In this document: piece by piece, positions 44,283 through 54,000 of the stretch
Position numbering within the stretch: position 1 is the first letter of the stretch
Layout: each line of letters starts with the position of its first letter
Assembly (NCBI GenBank): GCA_002104905.1
Contig: MCFE01000582.1
Location: forward strand, 1 to 56,180
Direction: 5' to 3'
Source of the DNA: Basidiobolus meristosporus CBS 931.73
Lineage: Eukaryota > Basidiobolomycota > Basidiobolomycetes > Basidiobolales > Basidiobolaceae
DNA: 56,180 nt
Notes under the pieces: model-generated
What the model was told of the DNA's origin: nothing
The model's database searches: none
What the model saw: the letters and a program-made list of their open reading frames with translations, nothing else
Position numbers and translations under genes: made by a program

Positions 44283-45773
44283 CACTAGTAATAGCTCCAT
44301 TCGATACATAGCCTATACAATGTTTATAATTTTAAACTGATTTCTAAATCGATATTTGGTGGCATCTAGCTATTACATATTGATATAAACGAATTCAATA
44401 CTACATAAATTTGCGCCGGATAACGTTTTATGATGGCGTGTCTGCAATGCTGAAACATGTGTAGATAATAACAATATATTAAGCACATGGGATCCGATGG
44501 CATTAGTTGTACTGCTGCTCCCTTATGGTCATTGTAGTTGTTCTTCAATTCAGATTACTCGTTAAAATGTAGAAATAACATTCAGTGCAATCACTGGATA
44601 CTTTGCCAGCTCTTTACGTAGAGAACCACTGCGAAAATAGTAAACGAGGAGCGTTATGACACGATCTGGTTCACTCAGCATGATTATCTCCTATATATGG
44701 ATTCTAGTAGTTTTGATTTTTGATGTCTTGGCAAACAATTCCTCCAACAAGCATTAGCACAGTTTGGGGCCTTACAATGGTTAACAATATAGGTGGGTTT
44801 GGCAGAGTTAATCATGAAGCTCATACGACGTGCCGTCATTGTGGATGATATCATATTTCCCTGCCCAACTATAACACCATACTGACGAATGATAACCACA
44901 ACAAACGTCTCGAATAGTTCTTGGAGCCAACGAACCCTCATTGGGATTTGCACTTTCAAAGATTGCACACCTTCATATACCATTCAACTCTATAATCTTC
45001 CATATCTAGAACTGCGCTTGAATAACACTGATATTTTTATATAAGCCCAGTTATTTACTTTTTAGCGAGATGCTGGTGGCTAACCGAGAATTCAGTAGAA
45101 CTAACTATGGATGATCCTATTAGCTAGTGCTGGTCGGAAACTCGGCATCAGGCTGTCTGTGGGGAAGGAGATAGATATGGCTATCCATTCTGACAATCGG
45201 TTAAATGTAATATAGACATTTCCTTAGATAATCAATGGATACTTATAGCGTTTTCCAAGATACGTATTAGTTGTAGATCTGGGGCAGAGGAATTATGGGT
45301 CTTCTAACCCAGCGATATATGAGCCATATACGGAATATCAGGAGAGGCCTAGTATCTTCTACGGTTGGCCACCTCAGGTTTTCATATGAAAGTCGATCGC
45401 TGCCTCCAGAATTAGAAATATGTAGACTGCCATGTCTGCGCCAAAACATTCTCTCATTAAGCTAAGCCAACTACATGTATCTGTGAGTCGAATCGTGCCA
45501 CAAGACAAACATAGCTAAACAAGTCATAATTAATTCTTGATCCCTATCGCGATCTTAATGGAATGTCACTTAGTCACGCAAAACTCATGGTAGATATGCT
45601 AGATAGTAGAATAACCATTCCAACGGTTGGCTCAATGACTATGCTCATCCCTTGATATTTAGTTGATCATCAATTGAATACATCTTAATATAACATCTTT
45701 GAATCCTCATCCTTTAAACGTTGACCGAGCTTGCTTTCTTTCTCTAGTATTATCTTATTGTAAGCCGTTCAAC
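44283..45773. other. Intergenic, no gene recognised
   Basis: Open stretches such as 44684-44983 (minus) have no recognisable domain or splice partners. Confidence 0.4.
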
Positions 45774-47496
45774 ATGAATTCTATCCCAGTACTCGGCCGC
45801 TTGAGCTTCTCAGATTATCTGCGCATCTTCTTAACGTTCCTTTTTTTCATTTCGGAGTCAATTCTGCGACTTTTCTTTCACATGTATTCTTTGATCTTTG
45901 GGTCTAAACACAGGTCAGTATCCCATTCAGGCTAACTGTAAACTGAAGTGTTAATTGTTTTTGCCTAAATTCTCGGCACGAAGAAATCATTATGATGCAA
46001 ACTCGAAAAAGAAGCCAAATTTACAAGAACTTGAAAGTTTCAGCTCCATAGTCACCCATTGGTAAGCAGCCCGCTAAGTTCAACGGAGATAATTTACTCA
46101 TTTCATCACTCAGGGGCTATCCATTTGAAGAACATGTTGTTAAAACTCAAGATGGTTACCTCTTAGGGACTCATAGAATTAAGGTTCCTAAGGGGCATCC
46201 TGCAAGTACTACGAAGTCCAAGCCTGTCGTTCTTTTGTGGCATGGCTTCATGATGAACTCTGAAGTTTGGATTTGTAACCCAACTAAGGAAAGAAATCTC
46301 TGCTTTTTACTCGCTGAGGCTGGGTATGCCAACTTTCTTATGTTTTAATAGTCATGGTTCGACAACTTACATATATGTCTTACATTCAGTTATGACGTTT
46401 GGCTTGGCAATACTCGTGGTAACAAGTATTCCTACAAGCATTTATATTTGAAGCCTAACCAGAATAAGTTCTGGGACTTTTCGATGGATGAGTATTCACT
46501 TTATGACTTGCCGGATACAGTGAACGTAGGCATACATCCTTCTAATTATGTTATACACTGGCTTATTTGTAATGCGGTCATCCCTCATTTAGTTTATCCT
46601 GGATACTACTGGAGCCACATCTTTAGTGTATATTGGATTCTCGCAAGGGACTGCTCAAGCCTTCGCCTCGTTAGCGATTCATCAAGACTTGAACAAGAAA
46701 ATATCCTTGTTCATAGCTTTAGCCCCCGCCATCACTCCAGGAGGTAGAGTCTAATTATTGTATCCACAATCTGATTAGCGGCGTTCTCAATCTACATTCC
46801 AGGATTATACAGCTCTGTAGTGGACACCTTTTTAAAAGCAACCCCGAACATCGCTTATCTACTTCTCGGGAGGAAGTGTGCCATGTCCTCTGCGGTATTT
46901 TGGAAAGATGTCCTTCCACGGCCTTTCTTTGTGAAGGCAATTGATCAAGCTGTTGCATTTTTGTTTGGTTGGAAGAGCCTAAACATAGATCCGGACGTGA
47001 AAGCAGTTGTTTACGGACACTTATACTCTTATGCTAGTGTAAAGGGGATTGTTGTAAGTACTCAGCATTGTTGTCTAATATATATACGATTCTAACGAAG
47101 CTATATGAATATAGCATTGGTTTCAAATCATCAATTCAGGATCTTTTAGGTTTTTTGATGAGTCTCCTACGATATTCCCATCAACAAAGCCTACGAATGG
47201 GCACATATGCCACCGATTTACGACAAACCAGATCACTACCCCGATTGCTATGTTTTATGGAGGGAGCGATTCGTTATGCGATATAGAAAACCTCAAGGCA
47301 CAACTGCCCGATCTTCATCATTGCTACGAAGTCAAGCACTTTGAACATCTAGGTAGGCCATATGCTCTTGCTCATACAAACAGATTAGCTAAACTGCACC
47401 TTGCTAGATTTCCTATGGGCGAAGGATGTCAAAGAGCTTGTTTACTCCGAGGTGTTTAAAATCCTCGATGAATTCCCACAATGTACGACGGCCTAA
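45774..47496 (+). CDS. Acid lipase / steryl ester hydrolase (TGL1/YEH family)
   Basis: Eight exons (45774-45913, 45984-46061, 46114-46323, 46390-46525, 46593-46743, 46803-47053, 47115-47352, 47408-47496; introns 52-70 nt) give 430 residues. A hydrophobic N-terminal segment (SDYLRIFLTFLFFISESILR) is an uncleaved membrane or lipid-droplet anchor, as in yeast Tgl1/Yeh1/Yeh2. The alpha/beta-hydrolase family blocks follow: GYPFEEHVVKTQDGYLL, VVLLWHGF in the oxyanion region, AGYDVWLGNTRGNKYS, FWDFSMDEYSLYDLPD, the nucleophile in GFSQGTA, APAITPGG, the acid in YGGSDSL, and the base His in FEHLDFLW. All three catalytic residues are present. It should hydrolyse steryl esters and triacylglycerol in lipid droplets or at membranes. 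The stretch between RFFDE and the acid loop is unlike the family for about 20 residues, so an exon border there may need adjustment. Confidence 0.92.
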
Positions 47497-49866
47497 GGAA
47501 TTCATAACCCTTGCTATTCAACATTTCGATTGTTAAAGCGTGCACTTTGCCCTGAATACTTTGGGCTCTGGCATACAAAGCTGATTTCTATTAGCTTCCT
47601 AGGCGATTTAATTTATTCTTATGATACTATGCGAAGTATCCTTGGCTCATCTTCTATTAGCATATACGAATGTTGCATTATTACCACTTGCACTGTATCC
47701 CTTCATTTCACCCAGGCTGTCCAAGCCCAAGTTCAGTCATCAGCCAACTAGATAGGGTGAGATTGAGATGATCCATGGATTAGCAATAAAGTTCGCCTCA
47801 TTCGGAGACATCGGCTATTACATCCGCCCCTACCTTTAGTACTATATACAATTCATGCCCAATAAGTGTGTAGCCACGCAACTACAGGTATGTATGAAGA
47901 AGATACACCACCATTTTGTGATAACTGAATCGCAGTTGCTTGATCAAGTAATGGGTGATTCATCTGTTGCCAGTTTGCTGGGGAATGATTCAGCAATGTC
48001 CTGGGATAAGCGCAAGGGTTGAATGCTCAGACATGTGGCGCGTGAAAGAACCACACGCTCGAAAGAAGGATTGGGTCAGATGATTTGATGTACCATGATG
48101 AATAGTGGAGCTTGGGCTAGGGCAAATCTATACATTCGAGTTGATGAGCACGGATGTTTCTTAATGGTATCCCATTGTAATTCCTGACCATTGTGACCAG
48201 CTTACTAACAATGCCATTCTAGAGTGGGGTCTTGGGTGGGGGACCCATATACTCTGGCGGGGTGCGATAACAACGCTGGAGCAGCTTGAGCTGCATTCTT
48301 GTCTATTCGCAATGTATCGTTTTAGGTAAGCCTTGATAGAGTACCCATACTGCATTTTGGCCAAGCTATACACAGGCTTGTTGAATGGAGGGCTCAACGA
48401 TCGTTACACAGAAATACGCTGCCAATTGAACTAATGTGAGCGCTTCGAGTGTTTTAGTTGGCCAGAATTCTAAAGGGAGGGAGAAATATTCGTGCTCATT
48501 GATGCATACCATATCCCAAAGGGAGCACAGAATTCCCTTACTTCAAGCAGCAGATTCCCCTTCTTTAGCTGTGCATGTACTAAAGCTTTCATACCCACTA
48601 TAAGGAAGTTGGTGGATAAAAGCTGCTTGCTGTTCATCGGAAACGCAATTCGTATACAGTGAGTGCCGAACAGATTCAGGTACTAGCTTCATTACTATGA
48701 GTAGCGAGTTATTCACGAGCTGACTCAGTCATGGTATGGGTTTACTGAGGTACCCGCTATACAACACGTTTGCCCCCCCCCCGAGTTTGGAGCTCTCATC
48801 GACTTGGTCAATGGCGTAAATGCTGCCGAAAGTGGTCGATGTAGTCAAATTCCGAAAAATCATCCGAGCACAATGTTTTTCTGGGAATTATTTTGAGCAA
48901 ATAGAGAAGTTCTATTGGAAGCATCCAATTGCCTTGAGATCTCAACTAACCCTGTCCAATCGGCTTGAGGTGGTACATTGATCAGCCAGTTCTACTCCAG
49001 GTAATGGTAGAAATTAGAATCAAATATCTAGATTTGGCTTCATTGAGCTGCTGCTATTGGTGGAGCAGATCCAACGTCAGATTCATGGACCAGCAGCTTC
49101 CAACAAATATGGTCTGGTGTGTCATGGTAAATACCAAGGCTTGGTGGTTTTGACACCCTACCGTATGTGATGGAAATGAAAACACAGATATTTACTAGTA
49201 TTGTACGTACGTCCCAGTCTACTATTCATTAGTTGGAGAATGAGCGGGAATCTCAACAAGAACAACATGGGGTTGGACCTATGCAGTGCCCCTAGGGTCA
49301 TATTGTAAAATGCTTAGTAGTTAACCTCGTTCAATACTCCAAATGCGTTGATGAACATAGGTTTGCAATGCCGAGTTCCACTATATCAATGCCATGTAGC
49401 ACTATGCATCCACACCAAAGTAGCTGTGCGATTTTGATGTAGTCTCGCTCCTTCGAGAATAGTGGTACTGCTCTGAGTCATACTTGGTGGTAAAGGTTAC
49501 GCCATTTGACGTTTTACCATAAGGCTAGAAATACTGGATTTGACCCAACCACCACTTCTTGCTAGCCAATCGTTACTAAAGGCATAGGTGGCCAGTGGAG
49601 GGTACAGAACGAGGTTGCAAAGGCCAGTAATCCAGCGTGCTTTGGGGTAACAGCATCCATTAGTGTGACCATCATTGCTACCAAAAACCACTCCAATTCT
49701 GGCATTATGTTGGCTATCAGTGCAATTTAAGGCACTTTGAGATCTCAGGGAAACCATGTACAAGTAGTCGTTGTGTACATTCTATCAAATTAATAATATT
49801 GAATGTTTTGGGTGCACAGAGTTAATAAGCAACTAACAGTCCCCACCAGACCGGCTTCAGGCAGGA
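47497..49866. other. Intergenic; one minus-strand open stretch at 49497-49780
   Basis: Most of this 2.4 kb shows nothing. On the minus strand, from an acceptor-like GATAG near 49778, an open frame of about 95 codons runs to 49497 (VHNDYLYMVSLRSQSALNC, GHTNGCCYPKARWITGLCN). It has four or more cysteines but no signal peptide or ATG, so it could be the last exon of a secreted protein or a fragment. A run of ten C occurs at about 48773-48782. Confidence 0.3.
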
Positions 49867-49874
49867 TATATAAG
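49867..49874 (+). promoter_or_regulatory. TATA box of the small secreted protein gene
   Basis: TATATAAG lies about 75 bp upstream of the ATG at 49945. Confidence 0.55.
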
Positions 49875-49944
49875 CTCTCGCATGATGACCTCTCAATTAC
49901 AATCTACGTGATAGTGGTATTCTCATCGTTTTTCATCTTGAATC

Positions 49945-50211
49945 ATGAAGTTTTCCGTTGGAGTCGCTGCTTTGTTCGCTGCTGTAGCTTCCGTTAATGC
50001 TGGCTATGTAGGCATGAAGTCTCAAAATGGTGCCAGCTACTTGTGGAATTGCCCTGGAAATCCTGTGCCCCAGCTCCAGTCCATCTGCGCTTCCTATCCC
50101 GCCAGCTGCACCTATAAGGCTCCCATTTCCTTCACTTGCACTGTTTTGTCTACTTGCAACTTGCTGAGCGGAGAGCTTATCTCTCAGAACTGCACACCCA
50201 CTAAGGTTTGA
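49945..50211 (+). CDS. Small secreted cysteine-rich protein
   Basis: This intronless 88-residue protein has a textbook signal peptide (MKFSVGVAALFAAVASVNA, cleavage before GYVG). The mature part is about 69 residues with six cysteines, which could form three disulfides: one each in LWNC and QSIC, then SCTY, FTC, STCN and QNC. Met-Lys is followed by SQNGASYLW. No known toxin, hydrophobin or lectin spacing is matched; the hydrophobin CC doublets are absent. It resembles, in size and composition only, the effector-like peptides many fungi secrete. An AATAATAAAG poly(A)-like word follows at about 50258. Retroelement DNA begins within 70 bp of the stop. Confidence 0.85.
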   Translation: MKFSVGVAALFAAVASVNAGYVGMKSQNGASYLWNCPGNPVPQLQSICASYPASCTYKAPISFTCTVLSTCNLLSGELISQNCTPTKV

Positions 50212-50275
50212 GTTGATAATACATCATTTGACATTGAAGACCAAAGAAACAACAATCAATAATAAAGATTCGATT

Positions 50276-50375
50276 CTTAGCCTTAGCCTTAGGGGGAGGA
50301 AAGTCACCAAGTGGTGAAATCTTTATTTATTTACTTATGACAAGTATCTAAAGAAGCCAAGCTAATCTGTAGTTG
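50276..50375 (-). mobile_element. 3'-end fragment of the ORF1-only LINE-like element
   Basis: Read on the minus strand it contains GCTTGGCTTCTTTA, AATAAAGATTTCACC, TTGGTGACTTTCC, then CCCCCTAAGGCTAAGGCTAAG. These words match the tail of the ORF1 element at 53099-53230. The CTAAGG-type repeat at its tip replaces the poly(A) tail usual for LINEs. It abuts the copia LTR exactly. Confidence 0.7.
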
Positions 50376-50706
50376 TGTTGTAAAAATTTGGAATTCCACC
50401 TAAATATTCACCTATCTTAGTTACTTAGATCATTACCTTCAAATCCTAGAGAATACTGACTAAATTCCTTGTCGGGATTTACTTGGAATATTTACCCAGA
50501 ACATTAAAACTCTCAAAGTTGTCCAAACAGCCCCAAACTTTGCACACATGTTCTTGGGACCTTCCTTAACCTATTCTACATGTTTGTTATGCCAAGACCA
50601 TGTAAAAGTATAAATACAACTTTACATTCAATAAATCATTAAGTGAAAACCACATAATCTACTTGTCCTCCTAATCACTTCCAATATCTCCAAGACTCTT
50701 ACAACA
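50376..50706 (+). mobile_element. 5' LTR of a copia (Ty1/copia) element
   Basis: This 331-bp LTR begins TGTTGTAAAAATTTGG and ends CTCTTACAACA. It has a TATA-like GTATAAATAC and an AATAAATC signal, and is the same family as the solo LTR at 20908-21256 with a small deletion. It is followed by a primer-binding site and gag, so it is a true 5' LTR. Confidence 0.9.
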
Positions 50707-50719
50707 GGTTATGAGCCCC
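50707..50719 (+). other. Primer-binding site, complementary to initiator tRNA-Met anticodon arm
   Basis: GGTTATGAGCCCC directly follows the LTR. Its complement, GGGGCTCATAACC, contains the CAT anticodon within the CTCATAACC anticodon-loop context of initiator tRNA-Met. Copia-type elements are known to prime from an internal half-tRNA in this way. Confidence 0.7.
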
Positions 50720-50737
50720 AAGCTGTCACTCTCTGCA

Positions 50738-50890
50738 ATGTCTACTACTGCTATCACTGGAATGTTTCCCTCTGCTGAAAAGTTGGATGGACCTAACTAC
50801 CTAGTGTGGAAGGTGCAGATGAAGATGCTGCTACAAGAAAGAGGCCTTTGGGACATTGTCATGGGAGAACAATGCCCTCTCAAAAATGTG
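50738..50890 (+). pseudogene. Copia Gag, N-terminal part, interrupted by LINE insertion
   Basis: The frame from 50738 (or the in-frame Met at 50711) encodes MSTTAITGMFPSAEKL then the Gag-N/UBN2 signature LDGPNYLVWKVQMKMLLQER and GLWDIVMGEQCPL. It runs into the 3' tail of a LINE at about 50890. No downstream gag or pol is seen on the other side of the LINE stack, so only the first about 50 residues remain. Confidence 0.85.
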
Positions 50891-50892
50891 GG

Positions 50893-52548
50893 CTAGGGTC
50901 AGGAGGGAGACAGTCACCAACAGGTGGAATCTTTATTACAGTTGAAACAAAGAACTCAGCGCTACTGTTGTAGCTTTGATACAAGAGTGTGTAGCTGAGG
51001 GGAATTTGTAGGTAAGTTAATAACAAGTGATGATAGCTCATCAGTGCTCAAGACACTGTTCAGTGGGAAGGGGGGTAGCAAGAGGGGTAAGAATGATTTG
51101 TGAACACCATTAATGAGGGGAATATGATAAGGATTGATATTCATCATAAAGGTAGTGTGCTGCTTCAGATATTGCTGCCAAAGGCCTGTCAAGTACTTCA
51201 GGTAGGCCTGCCTGGGTTTTTCTGACTGCAGAATAAATTGAGCAAACTTCTTGACTTCAGGATCTCCAAGTATGGTTCTCCAGCAGGAGTCAGGTGTAGT
51301 GTGGTGTGTTCTCTTCCAGGCCTTGAACAGTGGGTTGTTGCAGTGGTGAAGTCTGAGATATAATCTGGTTATAAGGTAGAGAAGTCTGATCTTATAGGGC
51401 ATGAACCCAAAAGCACCAAGAATAGCATGTCTGTAGGGGCATTCAGGCAAATGAGGCACCAAGGAGGTAATGCACCATACTGCAAACTTGTCAAGCTTAG
51501 TGCAGTCTCTAGAAGTAAGAGAGAGAAGTGGTAAGCCAAATTCCAGGACAGGGAAGACAAACTGCTTGAGTAGAAGAAGGCAGTTGGGAGCTGAAGTTGT
51601 AGGAGGAGTAACAGCCAGTAGCTTGTGGAGTGCCTGTCTTGCCAGGATAATTCTCTTCTTCAGGTGTGCTCCAGAGTCTAGTCCAGTAGGAAGGAAAGGA
51701 AAGCCAAGATATGTAGCAGAAATCTGAGCAGGTAGAGTGGAGTTCTCCAAGTTGATGGGAGAGCCCAAAGGTACTGTCTTTGCAATGGAAAGCTGGAGAT
51801 TATTCTTCTGCAGATACTGGTGGATGGTCTGGGAGTCTTGTTGCACATTGGAGGAGGATATTCTGATGTCATCAGCAAAGAGAGTAACCAGGCAGTCAGC
51901 TGAGAGTCTTGGGAAATCATTCAGGAAGATAGCAAACAGTATAGGACCAAGCACAGAGCCTTGAACCACTCCATTAGGAACTGAGAACACAGCTGATTGC
52001 TCACTTGGGTGCAGAATTCTTGCTTGTGGATCCAGAAACAGAGGCCTGACAAGGAGGGTGAGAGAGGTACTGGAGAAGCATTGCAACTTGGACCAAAGCA
52101 GATTTCTGTCAACTGAATCAAAGGCCTTAGTAATATCAAACAGAACAGAGGGATACTTGCACTGGAGAGAGTGATCTTGGCTAAGTATGACTGCATATTC
52201 CAAGGAGAGGCCTTGAACAAAGCCAAACTGTGCAGGATGAAACTTGAGGGAGTCAGAGTAGAGCTCCTGAGCAAGCAGTGGCTCAAACACCTTTCTGCAG
52301 GTGGGCAGCAGAGATATTGGCCTGTAGGAGCTAGGATCCAGGTGCTTTCCTTTACCCTTGTACAGTGGCAGAACATTTGCAAAGGACCATTCCTCAGGAG
52401 TGGAAAGCTGGGCTGAGCATTGCTGAAACAGTGGAAGCAGAAGTGCAGACATGGCCTTGGTACTAGTCTTCAGAAGCTCATAGGAGATTGTGTCCACACC
52501 TGGAGCAGTAGAGTTGGGAAGCCTCTTGAGCACATTATGGATTCCCCT
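50893..52548 (-). mobile_element. 5'-truncated non-LTR retrotransposon (LINE), copy 1
   Basis: Minus-strand element carrying most of a reverse transcriptase and ending in a 3' tail with AATAAAGATTCCACC, TTGGTGACTGTCTCC and CCTCCTGACCCTAG. It is cut at the 5' end near 52548, before the RT domain proper, as expected from incomplete target-primed reverse transcription. It interrupts the copia gag. Confidence 0.9.
50962..52533 (-). CDS. LINE reverse transcriptase (ORF2 fragment, open)
   Basis: An uninterrupted frame of 523 codons starts in the RT thumb-side N-terminus (NSTAPGVDTISYELLKT). It includes YRPISLLPTCRKVFE, the metal-binding FDITKAFDSVDR, VVQGSVLGPILFAIFLNDF, and the catalytic LFADD (one of the A/F-x-DD forms). 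It then runs through the thumb and a long C-terminal region to KLQQ. The apurinic endonuclease domain expected upstream is missing because of the 5' truncation, and no true start codon is present. The absence of stop codons over 1.5 kb implies a recent insertion. Confidence 0.92.
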   Translation of the reverse strand: MLKRLPNSTAPGVDTISYELLKTSTKAMSALLLPLFQQCSAQLSTPEEWSFANVLPLYKGKGKHLDPSSYRPISLLPTCRKVFEPLLAQELYSDSLKFHPAQFGFVQGLSLEYAVILSQDHSLQCKYPSVLFDITKAFDSVDRNLLWSKLQCFSSTSLTLLVRPLFLDPQARILHPSEQSAVFSVPNGVVQGSVLGPILFAIFLNDFPRLSADCLVTLFADDIRISSSNVQQDSQTIHQYLQKNNLQLSIAKTVPLGSPINLENSTLPAQISATYLGFPFLPTGLDSGAHLKKRIILARQALHKLLAVTPPTTSAPNCLLLLKQFVFPVLEFGLPLLSLTSRDCTKLDKFAVWCITSLVPHLPECPYRHAILGAFGFMPYKIRLLYLITRLYLRLHHCNNPLFKAWKRTHHTTPDSCWRTILGDPEVKKFAQFILQSEKPRQAYLKYLTGLWQQYLKQHTTFMMNINPYHIPLINGVHKSFLPLLLPPFPLNSVLSTDELSSLVINLPTNSPQLHTLVSKLQQ

Positions 52549-52555
52549 TGATCAA

Positions 52556-53098
52556 GTTAGGGGGGAGACAGTCACCAACAGGTGAAATCTTTATTTCAAT
52601 TGAAACAAAGAAGCCAGCGCTACTGTTGTAGCTTTGATACAAGAGTGTGTAGCTGAGGGGAATTAGTAGGTAAGTTAATAAGAAGTGATGATAGTTCTTC
52701 AGTGCTCAAGACACTGTTCAGTGGGAAGGGGGGTAGCAAGAGAGGTAAGAATGACTTGTGAACAACATTAATGAGGGGAATGTGATAAGGATTGATATTC
52801 ATCATAAAGGGAGTGTGCTGCTGCAGATATTGCTGCCAAAGGTCTGTCAAGTACTTCAGGTAGGCCAGCTTGGGTTTTTCTGACTGCAGAATAAATTCAG
52901 CAAACTTCTTGACTTCAGGATCTCCAAGTATAGTTCTCCAGCAGGAACCAGGTGTTGTGTGGTGTGTTCTCTTCCAGGCCTTAATCAGTGGGTTGTTGCA
53001 GTTGTGAAGTCTGAGGTATAATCTGGTTCTAAGGTAGAGAAGTCTGATCTTATAGGGCATAAACCCAAAAGCACCAAGAATAGCATGTCTGTAGGGGC
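52556..53098 (-). mobile_element. 5'-truncated LINE, copy 2
   Basis: This has the last 146 codons of the same ORF2 (52620-53060, from MPYKIRLLYLRTRLYLRL to KLQQ) plus the same 3' tail. It differs from copy 1 at scattered positions and is much shorter. Its 5' end begins CCCCTACAG exactly where the tail of the next element ends CCCCCTAAG. Confidence 0.9.
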
Positions 53099-53228
53099 TT
53101 AGGGGGAGGGAAAGTCACCAAGGTAGGTGAAATCTTTATTTGATTGCAGACAAGTCTAACTACAAATAAAGAAGCCAGCTGGGAATAGAAGATTCCCAAA
53201 GTAAACACTAAGTTGAATATGAATAAAT

Positions 53229-53957
53229 CTAAGCTAAAGTTAAGGCAGTATCCCAGAGTACACTGGAGTTCAGGTTCATGGGGGAGTGAAGTAGATAAGC
53301 TTGAGAGATATAATAATCTTTGAGAAAGTGGGTAACAGCAGGTGAAGGGGAGTTTTTGATAAGTGAAGTGAATCTTGAGAGCAGAGATTCCTCCAATGAG
53401 AAGGTCTTGTAAACTGGAGAATCAGGAAACTCTTTAAAGGCATGGTCAGTAGGTTCCCAGTAAAACTGGTCAGAGACATTTTGAGAGAACTCTTTAGCAA
53501 TACTTTTGTCAAGTACTACCTCCAGAGTGTGATTGTTGATAAATCTCATGTTAACAATCTTGGATAAATTGTAACCTTGTTGCTTGAGATACATCCTATG
53601 CTCAGATATAGGAATGAACTCCACATTGGCAAAGTAGCAGACAGCCCAGTCAGTAGCAGGAGGCAAATCAGAAGTAGCAGGAAACTTTCTTTTAGTCTTG
53701 GGAGGAGCAGCAGGATGTCTTGAGGAAGCAGGAACAGGCTTTTTGACAGCTTCAGAGTAGGAAGAGTGAGCAGGAGCAGATGATTCTTGGGGAGTCTTGT
53801 TGACAGGAACAGCTGGCAGAGTGACAATAGATTCTTGCAGATCTGAGAAGGCAGAAAACAGCTTTTGAACTTGTTTCTTGAGTAAAGCATTTTCAGCTTC
53901 AACAAGTGCAAGCCTTTCCTCAAGGAAGGAAATCTGAAGGGAATGGAGTGAAGGCAT
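53229..53957 (-). CDS. LINE ORF1-type protein (coiled coil plus putative RNA-binding domain)
   Basis: From the ATG at 53957 the frame gives 242 residues. Residues about 8-35 form a coiled coil (SLQISFLEERLALVEAENAL), suited to trimerisation as in L1 ORF1p. A Pro/Ser/Lys-rich basic linker follows (SEAVKKPVPASSRHPAAPPK). The C-terminal half has an RRM-like or CTD-like pattern (WAVCYFANVEF, MRFINNHTLEVVLDKSIAKEF). There is no zinc knuckle. The frame is intact. I infer a nucleic-acid chaperone or RNP-forming role from position and build. Confidence 0.75.
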   Translation of the reverse strand: MPSLHSLQISFLEERLALVEAENALLKKQVQKLFSAFSDLQESIVTLPAVPVNKTPQESSAPAHSSYSEAVKKPVPASSRHPAAPPKTKRKFPATSDLPPATDWAVCYFANVEFIPISEHRMYLKQQGYNLSKIVNMRFINNHTLEVVLDKSIAKEFSQNVSDQFYWEPTDHAFKEFPDSPVYKTFSLEESLLSRFTSLIKNSPSPAVTHFLKDYYISQAYLLHSPMNLNSSVLWDTALTLA

Positions 53958-54000
53958 AAGAAATAAGTAGAAGAGGGTAAGATGGGGTGGGTGGGAGGGA

